Assembly: GCA_028284145.1 (NCBI GenBank) | Contig: JANQSH010000179.1 | Location: 1 to 64,000 of the forward strand | Direction: 5' to 3' | DNA: 64,000 nt | DNA from: Planctomycetaceae bacterium | Lineage (GTDB): Bacteria > Planctomycetota > Planctomycetia > Planctomycetales > Planctomycetaceae | In this document: one piece after another, positions 57,966 to 64,000 of the stretch | Layout of the letters: each line of letters starts with the position of its first letter | Numbering within the stretch: position 1 is the first letter of the stretch | Program-made: the position numbers and the translations under genes | Notes under the pieces: generated by a model | What the model saw: only the letters and a program-made list of their open reading frames with translations | What the model was told of the DNA's origin: nothing | Database searches by the model: none

Positions 57966-58583
57966 CCCGACTGTCCGTTTCAAAACCTCTGTTTGACCTG
58001 GTTTTGAGGCGAACTTCAAAAGTCCTCATCATTTTCTGATCGAAAACTTCACAACAGTTGACGTGAAGTTGCCTGGAACTGGTATTGGTTGGCGTTTCAT
58101 TGTGGCTCACTCTGCACCGAAATTCTGTTCGTGAAAACCGAATCGCACGTGTGCAGTCCGTTTTCCCGATTCGCCTGCCACAATTGTTGTCGTGACAATT
58201 TCGCGTTGACTCGCCTTCATCACTGGTCGAAATCAGGTTTCATAATCGTGCTCTCTGCAGGACTGGCCTGCAATGCACGTGTGTTGTATCGCTCTCGATG
58301 ACGTATCGCCATCGCCAATGTTGCGTCGGTTTGTTGTGCCCATCGCACACGCAAAACGTCGCGGGTTTTCCGACTCAGAAAGAATGTCGCGCAAGGATGC
58401 GACCTGAAACTGGCCCGACAATTGGGCTGCAGGAACAGAGCCATGTTGAACAACACGGACATCAATCGCATTGACATTTCGAGTCATCCACTTGCCGATT
58501 GTCACGTGGACACATCGCTTGATGTGGCGGTTGAGGATGCGCCGAAACACCGTGCTTCCATAGCTCCCCCAAGGATAACAGTG
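57966..58583. other. Leader region of the sigma factor gene
   Basis: No separate gene is seen. The sigma gene's frame is open upstream to 58422 with another plausible start at 58443 (AGGA 8 bases ahead), so part may be coding. Confidence 0.5.
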
Positions 58584-59237
58584 ATGAGACATCAAACCGA
58601 TTCCTTACCGGAGAACAGAAAGACCACAAACCAGACGGAACTCTCAGATAACAACGTGATGGAAATGGCAGTAACGGAAATGACAATGGATACGCGACGA
58701 ATGATCGAACTGGTTCGCGATGCTCAGGCGGGTGACCGCGAAGCGTTTGGCGAACTGGTCAGCATGTTTCAGAGCACCGTCTACTGGACGGTCATGAAGC
58801 GCGTGCGAAACACCTCGGAAGCAAGCGAGTTGACGCAGGAGGTCTTCATGCAGGCTCTGCGCAAATTGCCCCAACTCCGTGAGTTGGAACGGTTCGCCGG
58901 TTGGCTGCGTCAGATCGCCGTTCGCATGTCGATCAATCGCATGACACGTCGTCCGCAGGAGACCACCTGCCTGAGTGACAACTGCTCCGGCGTTGAGTCC
59001 GAATCGACCGGTCCACTGGAAGATCTGCTGCGCGAAGAGCAGGCCTCGCATATTCGCGAGAGCCTGGGACGGTTGCGCGAGATCGACCGGCAAACACTGA
59101 TCGCTTTCTACTTCAAGGGGCATTCTTTGAAGGAGATGAGTGATGAGTTCGCCAGCCCAGTCGGAACGATCAAGCGGCGGCTGCATATGGCTCGAAACCG
59201 ACTGCGTAAGGAACTTTCCAAGATGCAGACAGCTTGA
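58584..59237 (+). CDS. ECF-type RNA polymerase sigma factor
   Basis: The product is 217 aa. Region 2 is LVRDAQAGDREAFGELVSMF to ELTQEVFMQALRKLPQL, and region 4 is LREIDRQTLIAFYFKGHSLK with the HTH around PVGTIKRRLHMARNRLRKEL. I chose ATG 58584, with AAGGA 8 bases upstream; starts at 58443 (264 aa) and 58660 (192 aa) are also possible. No anti-sigma gene is adjacent. Confidence 0.85.
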   Translation: MRHQTDSLPENRKTTNQTELSDNNVMEMAVTEMTMDTRRMIELVRDAQAGDREAFGELVSMFQSTVYWTVMKRVRNTSEASELTQEVFMQALRKLPQLRELERFAGWLRQIAVRMSINRMTRRPQETTCLSDNCSGVESESTGPLEDLLREEQASHIRESLGRLREIDRQTLIAFYFKGHSLKEMSDEFASPVGTIKRRLHMARNRLRKELSKMQTA

Positions 59238-59343
59238 GAGTCATGGACGATCCACGTGATCGTTGAACAACTCTGGAAAACCACAAATGCTGTCGGAGAG
59301 AAACTTCCGGAAGGCGTTAAAAATTTGCAGTCGAGATCGACCA

Positions 59344-59442
59344 GTGCGTATTACGCTCTTTTGTGCCGCGACGGGCGTCGTTCAGCCAACAAAAATAGAT
59401 CTCCACGCCCCAGAGACGTCACACCAGAAGGTAAACTGCTCC
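59344..59442 (+). repeat. Intergenic repeat R5
   Basis: Plus-strand copy: GTGCGTATTACGCTCTTTTG at the head and AGAGACGTCACACCAGAAGG then TAAACTGCT at the tail. The rest of the 59238-59713 gap holds no gene. Confidence 0.85.
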
Positions 59443-59713
59443 AGCTGCGATCGCTACGCGTCGCGGTTTCACCGCGTGTAGCGCGTCGGCTATAGCGCAT
59501 TGTAAATTATCGTATCGACTATTGGATCTGACTTTTTTCGGAGTCGTCACTCAATGTTATTCCCACGCGGTGTTCATGATTCAAGTGGAGGGGGGGAATC
59601 CAGAAGAAAGAGGAATGGATTCCTGCCTGCGCAGGAATAACGTCCATTTTGCAGCCGTCCGGAAAATTCGATGTGAATTGTCAACTCAACACTACATATC
59701 AAGACAATTCGCT

Positions 59714-60550
59714 CTAGCGGATTGGAAACTGCTGTACTCCGTCTTCCACTCCGCCGAGTATGGCATCACCTCCGGCGATCGTTCCCAAAGCTCCTTCCAC
59801 CAGAATGTGAATGCCATCGTTAATGAAATGGCACGCACCGTCGCAGGCAACGACATAATACCCACCGTGGTGATCACTGCCGTAAAATTGATACAGGGGA
59901 TGATAGCCAGTCGGTACGAATGCGAGTACATCACCCTTTTTGGAACTGCCCCACCTGGTGGCGTTCTCGATTTCCCCAATCATGATAGTGGATGACATAC
60001 CATCGGTGATATCTTCAGCCCGAATGTAGTGTCCCTCCCGCCGGAAATAAGAATAGTCTGGAGGCAGGCAACCAAGTTCATAATCCTGCAACAGGCAGAA
60101 GGATTGACCACCACATCCTGCATAGGTCAACTCCCCTTTCTCCTCAGAAAGGTTGGTATTCGACGGACATTCAAATATCGGCAGATCGAATTCGGTCCGG
60201 ACGATGCCCTGTTCATTGGGCTTGTCGACAGGAGATTTTGCCATTCGCGGATTGAGTTCGGAAGACAGCGAAGCCTGATCCAGGTATTCCAGCAGCATCG
60301 CCGTCCAACCAGTGTTGCCGTTTGCACCAACCGGGAAGGTCTTGTGCGCATCATGATGATTGTGCATCGCGATCCCCAACTGCCTGAGATTGTTCTGGCA
60401 TTGGGTACGGCGGGCGGCATCGCGGGCCTGTTGGACGGCTGGTAGCAACAAAGCGATGAGTATGCCCACAATTGTGATGACCACCAGCAATTCGATGACT
60501 GTGAAGCCGGACTGGTTGGCTTTGTTGCGGTTGCCTGGGAATGGAGTCAT
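59714..60550 (-). CDS. DUF1559 protein with pilin-like N-terminus
   Basis: The product is 278 aa. GFTVIELLVVITIVGILIAL is the prepilin-type motif; AARRTQCQNNLRQLGIAMHN and DHHGGYYVVACDGACHFIND match DUF1559. Cys-containing middle (TYAGCGGQSFCLLQ). ATG at 60550 with AGGAG 7 bases ahead. It stands alone here, unlike the copy at 36046, which has a lipoprotein neighbour. Confidence 0.9.
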   Translation of the reverse strand: MTPFPGNRNKANQSGFTVIELLVVITIVGILIALLLPAVQQARDAARRTQCQNNLRQLGIAMHNHHDAHKTFPVGANGNTGWTAMLLEYLDQASLSSELNPRMAKSPVDKPNEQGIVRTEFDLPIFECPSNTNLSEEKGELTYAGCGGQSFCLLQDYELGCLPPDYSYFRREGHYIRAEDITDGMSSTIMIGEIENATRWGSSKKGDVLAFVPTGYHPLYQFYGSDHHGGYYVVACDGACHFINDGIHILVEGALGTIAGGDAILGGVEDGVQQFPIR

Positions 60551-60687
60551 GATGGTTCTCCTGAGAATGCGGTGTCGGTTGTGAAGCGACCGACATGAAT
60601 CGAATCCTGCGGCCCGCGATTTCAGGGGGCAGTTTTCCTGCCAACAGGATACGCGGTCAGGACAGGATTCGCAACATCCGTTCGGCT

Positions 60688-60703
60688 AGAGCGTAATACG
60701 CTC
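60688..60703. repeat. Solo head of the intergenic repeat (R6)
   Basis: AGAGCGTAATACGCTC is present without the rest of the repeat. The surrounding 60551-60878 contains no gene I can identify. Confidence 0.6.
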
Positions 60704-60878
60704 CAGTGTCAGTTCGTTGCAGGAATTGCTCCGAATTCCGGTAGATCGTTCCGTTGGCGTGACAGTCAAAGCCAGCCGAACTGGTGAGATCGCGGCATCA
60801 TCGCTGAAATTCATTCTCGGTACATCTTTTGCACAATTTTTCCCGCATGATCCAGATGATAACTTTTTCCGAATCTGA

Positions 60879-62483
60879 ATGGTGGAGACGATGCCCTCGG
60901 CGACTGAACAAGAATTGCTGATCCTGTTTCTGACCATCCTGTGTGGAGTCGCCTTGGGCAGACTGCCCATCAAGGGTTTCACACTCGGAACGTCCGGTGT
61001 GCTGTTCGTCGCATTACTGGTGGGACACCTCGGAAAGACCGTACCCGCCAACGCGGGAATGCTCGGGCTGGTGATCTTCGTTTATTGTCTCGGGATTGAT
61101 GCCGGTCCCCGGTTTTTTCGCATGTTTCGACAGCAGGCGAGTCTGCTTGCATTGGTTGGTGCGGCGATGATTGTCGCAGCAATGACCGGCACATGGATTT
61201 TTGCTGCCATAATGGACCTCCCTGCCGATCTTGCCGCCGGAATTTTCGCTGGAGCATTAACCAGTACACCTGCATTGGCGGCGGCGGCAGAGACGTTGCC
61301 GCCCAATTCCAATCTGGCTGTCGGATTCGGGATCGCCTATCCCTTCGGTGCAATCGGTGTCGTGATGTTTGTGCAATTCCTGTCTCGCAAACTTCCGGCT
61401 TCCGTCAATGATGAGTCGGAATCTGAAGCAACCATCGGGCCCGATGCGAAAATTCGTCGAGAAGTCGTCGAGGTGAACAACCCGAACATCGTTGGGCGGC
61501 GGCTTTCCGATCTGACCATCCTCAATGAGTCGAGCTGTCAGGTTCCCCGCGCCAAAACGGACGACAGTTTCACACCCATCCCCGGATCATTTCGCCTGCA
61601 GTTGGGCCAGCATCTGCTGCTGGTCGGCACCGAAAAAGCCGTGCGGCAAGTGCAGGAATTTCTGGGTGAACGCAAGAACTTTGGCGAAGTCGTGCTCGAT
61701 TTGGAACGGCATCAACGGCGCGTCGTCGTGACGTCGCCCAACATCGTCGGCAAGTCGCTCAAAGAGTTACACCTGCGAACGAAGTTCGGAGTGACCATCA
61801 CACAGATCGTGCGGCACGATCTCAAGTTTGTCCCCGACGCCCAGGCCGTCATTCAGCCGGGCGATGCATTAACCGCGATTGGCGAGCCAGATGGCCTGAA
61901 TCAATTTGTCGAGTTCGCCGGACATCGCGAACGATCGTTCGACGAAACCGATCTCATTTCATTGATTGCCGGATTATTGCTGGGTGTGGTTGTCGGTTCG
62001 ATTGAATTCGGTATCAACGGTAATTCCTTTTCGCTCGGATTGGCTGGCGGTCCGTTGATTGTCGGTTTGATTCTCGGCCACTTCGGACGGATTGGCCCGT
62101 TGTTCGGCCACTTTCCGCGTGCCTCCCGTTTTCTGTTGACCGAAATCGGGTTGGGGATGTTTCTTGCCGCTGCGGGTGTAAACGCGGGCGGCAGTCTGGT
62201 GCCGGTGATTCGCGAACATGGCCTCATCCTCTGTGTCGCAGCGGTATTGATCACGGCGATCCCGCTGATCGTCGGATTGCTGCTGACGCGGTACGCGATT
62301 CACATGCGGCTGCTTCGTTCACTCGGTGCGATTTGCGGCGCAATGACCTCGACACCGGGACTCGGTGCGCTGACAGCGAAATTCGACTCAAACGTTCCGG
62401 TCACCAGCTACGCGACCGTCTACCCGATGGCTCTCATCCTGATGAGCCTGCTTGCCCCGGTGTTGATTGCGTTACTGGGGTAA
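60879..62483 (+). CDS. AspT/YidE-type membrane transporter
   Basis: The product is 534 aa. Two homologous membrane halves (GVLFVALLVGHLGKTVPANA, GMLGLVIFVYCLGIDAGPRF; GGPLIVGLILGHFGRIGPLF, FLLTEIGLGMFLAAAGVNAG) flank a central cytosolic part with two TrkA-C domains (about 185-355, for example NIVGRRLSDLTILNES, NIVGKSLKELHLRTKF). This is the AspT/YidE/YbjL arrangement. Substrate unknown. Starts at 60879 or 60891 are possible. Confidence 0.88.
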   Translation: MVETMPSATEQELLILFLTILCGVALGRLPIKGFTLGTSGVLFVALLVGHLGKTVPANAGMLGLVIFVYCLGIDAGPRFFRMFRQQASLLALVGAAMIVAAMTGTWIFAAIMDLPADLAAGIFAGALTSTPALAAAAETLPPNSNLAVGFGIAYPFGAIGVVMFVQFLSRKLPASVNDESESEATIGPDAKIRREVVEVNNPNIVGRRLSDLTILNESSCQVPRAKTDDSFTPIPGSFRLQLGQHLLLVGTEKAVRQVQEFLGERKNFGEVVLDLERHQRRVVVTSPNIVGKSLKELHLRTKFGVTITQIVRHDLKFVPDAQAVIQPGDALTAIGEPDGLNQFVEFAGHRERSFDETDLISLIAGLLLGVVVGSIEFGINGNSFSLGLAGGPLIVGLILGHFGRIGPLFGHFPRASRFLLTEIGLGMFLAAAGVNAGGSLVPVIREHGLILCVAAVLITAIPLIVGLLLTRYAIHMRLLRSLGAICGAMTSTPGLGALTAKFDSNVPVTSYATVYPMALILMSLLAPVLIALLG

Positions 62484-62788
62484 ACCAGTCAGTCTCGCGG
62501 GCGTTTCTCGCTTGTAGCGGAGCCGCGAAAGCCATCCGGTGTTTTCCTCACGTTCACCAGACCGGAGTACTCGCGCACTACCGCTATGACACCGTTTTTG
62601 CCAATTTCCAGACTCACAAGAGGAAGGATCGGCGGTCGCTTGTTGATCGGCTGGATAAACGGTTACGATAAGAGTTGTTCCGCCTGTTCAGTTCCCTGCC
62701 CCCGCCTGATGTTTCGAGTCCGTCGTTTTTTGGGAAATCTCGCGTCCACTTTTGAAGCCGGTTTCCAACATTCGCTGCACGGAAAATT
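62484..62788. other. Intergenic stretch after the transporter gene
   Basis: About 300 bases without a gene; short ORFs only. Repeat R7 follows. Confidence 0.5.
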
Positions 62789-62887
62789 AGAGCGTATTAC
62801 GCTCTTCCGTGCCGTGATGAACGTCGTTCGGCCTGCAAATACAGGCCCCCATGAGCCAGAGACGTCACACCAGAAGGTAAACTGCTC
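62789..62887 (+). repeat. Intergenic repeat R7
   Basis: Plus-strand copy: AGAGCGTATTACGCTCTTCC head, then AGAGACGTCACACCAGAAGG and TAAACTGCTC tail. It ends 21 bases before the cytochrome gene start. Confidence 0.85.
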
Positions 62888-62908
62888 TGGAAAAGGTATC
62901 CTCCCACC

Positions 62909-64000
62909 ATGTGCCGATCGGTCTTGTCAGTTTCCTTCCTCATATTTCTCGTTTTGTCCTCATGCTTCTTGTGTGCAACACAAAAAGTCAACGCTCAGTA
63001 CCTTGAAAAACAGTTACTGGCTGAGCCAGTCGAGGACCTGACAAAGGCAGCGTTAAAAGAGGGGGATGCCGAGCGGGGAGCAATCGTCTTTTTCCAGCCG
63101 CACATGGCCTGCAACAAATGCCACTCCATTGGTGATGAAGAGAACAGTCTCGGGCCATCGCTGGTGAAATTCGATACTGAGACTTCCGACGCCCATCTGG
63201 TCGAATCGATCCTGCATCCTTCCAAATCAATCCGCAAGGGATTCGAGGCGGCGACTGTCATCACACTCGATGGCAAAACGCAAACGGGACTGCTCGTTGA
63301 GGATGACAAAGAGAAGGTTGTCGTTCGCGATATCAGCCGAAATGAACTGGTCACATTTGCGCGAGATGACGTCGACGACGTCGTGCCTTCCAAACTATCC
63401 GTCATGCCGGTCGGACAGGTGAACCAGTTGACCAGCCGTCAACAGTTTCTCGATCTCGTCCGCTATCTGATCGAGATCAAACAGGGAGGCGCGAAACGGG
63501 CATTCGAATTGACGCCGCCACCCCATCTCATCGTAGCCCGACCCTTACCGGAATATGAAAAACGGGTTGATCATGCCGAGATGATTCGCACGCTCGACGC
63601 CACAGCATTCAAACGGGGCAAGGCGATTTACCAGCAGTTGTGCGTCAACTGTCACGGTACACACGATCGCCCTGGTTCGTTGCCGACATCCCTGCGCTTC
63701 GCCAGCGGAAGTTTCAAAAGCGGCAACGACCCATTCACGATGTACCAGACGCTGACGCGCGGCTTCGGATTGATGCTGCCGCAGCAGTGGATGGTTCCGC
63801 AGCAGAAGTATGATGTCATCCATTACATCCGCGAAGACTACCTGAAAAAACATAACCCGTCACAATATGCAAAAATCAGTGAAGATTACCTCGCGGCCTT
63901 GCCTGCGGGTGATACGCGTGGCCCGAAACCTCGCAAGATCGAACCGTGGGCGACGATGGATTACGGACCGCATCTGGTCAATACGATCGAAGTCGGAAAT
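62909..64000 (+). CDS. Membrane- or periplasm-directed multi-module c-type cytochrome protein, 3'-truncated by the window
   Basis: The open frame runs from ATG 62909 to the window end (364 codons) with no stop. A signal peptide (SVLSVSFLIFLVLSSCFLCA) is followed by a first c-heme site (CNKCH) in a module with SLGPSLVKFDTETSDAHLVE and a second (CVNCH) with LIEIKQGG before it. A C-terminal segment (SEDYLAALPAGDTRGPKPRK, WATMDYGPHLVNTIE) resembles the start of DUF6797-type regions of large planctomycete cytochrome proteins. It probably carries electrons to or from an extracytoplasmic oxidation. The rest lies beyond the window. Confidence 0.85.
   Translation, partial: MCRSVLSVSFLIFLVLSSCFLCATQKVNAQYLEKQLLAEPVEDLTKAALKEGDAERGAIVFFQPHMACNKCHSIGDEENSLGPSLVKFDTETSDAHLVESILHPSKSIRKGFEAATVITLDGKTQTGLLVEDDKEKVVVRDISRNELVTFARDDVDDVVPSKLSVMPVGQVNQLTSRQQFLDLVRYLIEIKQGGAKRAFELTPPPHLIVARPLPEYEKRVDHAEMIRTLDATAFKRGKAIYQQLCVNCHGTHDRPGSLPTSLRFASGSFKSGNDPFTMYQTLTRGFGLMLPQQWMVPQQKYDVIHYIREDYLKKHNPSQYAKISEDYLAALPAGDTRGPKPRKIEPWATMDYGPHLVNTIEVGN

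Overview
The window looks like a piece of a planctomycete chromosome. The evidence is two DUF1559 proteins with type-IV-pilin-like N-termini, a planctomycete-type anti-sigma protein, a Ser/Thr kinase with a zinc-ribbon head, giant VWA/coiled-coil membrane proteins, and a multi-module c-type cytochrome protein cut by the window end. All calls come from reading sequence and translated ORFs; no database search was run.

Region 1 (about 137-19927) is an integrated element of 19.8 kb bounded by 22-bp direct repeats that resemble the 3' end of a tRNA. The left arm, on the minus strand, holds a tyrosine integrase, a TubC-docking-like protein, a primase/TOPRIM/DUF3987 protein, an excisionase-like HTH protein, a large unknown protein and a zinc-ribbon protein. 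The right arm, on the plus strand, is a type I restriction-modification operon (hsdM, rhuM-like, small Zn-ribbon, hsdS, an XRE-HTH/RibD-like deaminase/GHKL-ATPase fusion, a Schlafen-AlbA_2 protein, a DUF4268 protein, hsdR). Two points stand out. The integrase frame runs through the attachment core, so the excised circle would encode a tail 55 residues long in place of the 6-residue one in the integrated form. A two-unit operator overlaps a good sigma-70-like promoter just upstream of the AlbA_2 gene.

Region 2 (20-39 kb) is chromosomal backbone. It has a secreted TPR/redoxin/double-S51 fusion, an acyl-CoA-dehydrogenase-like protein, a three-gene VWA/coiled-coil membrane operon, tRNA-Gly(CCC), tilS, queE and queC, a lipoprotein and a DUF1559 gene, a decayed sugar isomerase end, and a GT4 glycosyltransferase.

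Region 3 (38.9-43.8 kb) is accessory DNA. A ParDE-like toxin-antitoxin pair sits between two identical 74-bp repeats. Next to it are four minus-strand genes separated by attC-like imperfect palindromes with GTTAT/ATAAC ends. This looks like an integron cassette array with no integrase gene in view (CALIN-like).

Region 4 (43.9-64 kb) holds an anti-sigma-like protein, a transketolase remnant, acetyltransferases, pgsA and rimO, a nucleotidyltransferase module, a protein kinase, DUF2062 and DUF2071 proteins, a purple-acid-phosphatase-like enzyme, an ECF sigma factor, a second DUF1559 protein, an AspT-type transporter and the start of the cytochrome gene. Six copies of a roughly 100-bp intergenic repeat plus one solo palindrome are scattered through 50-63 kb.
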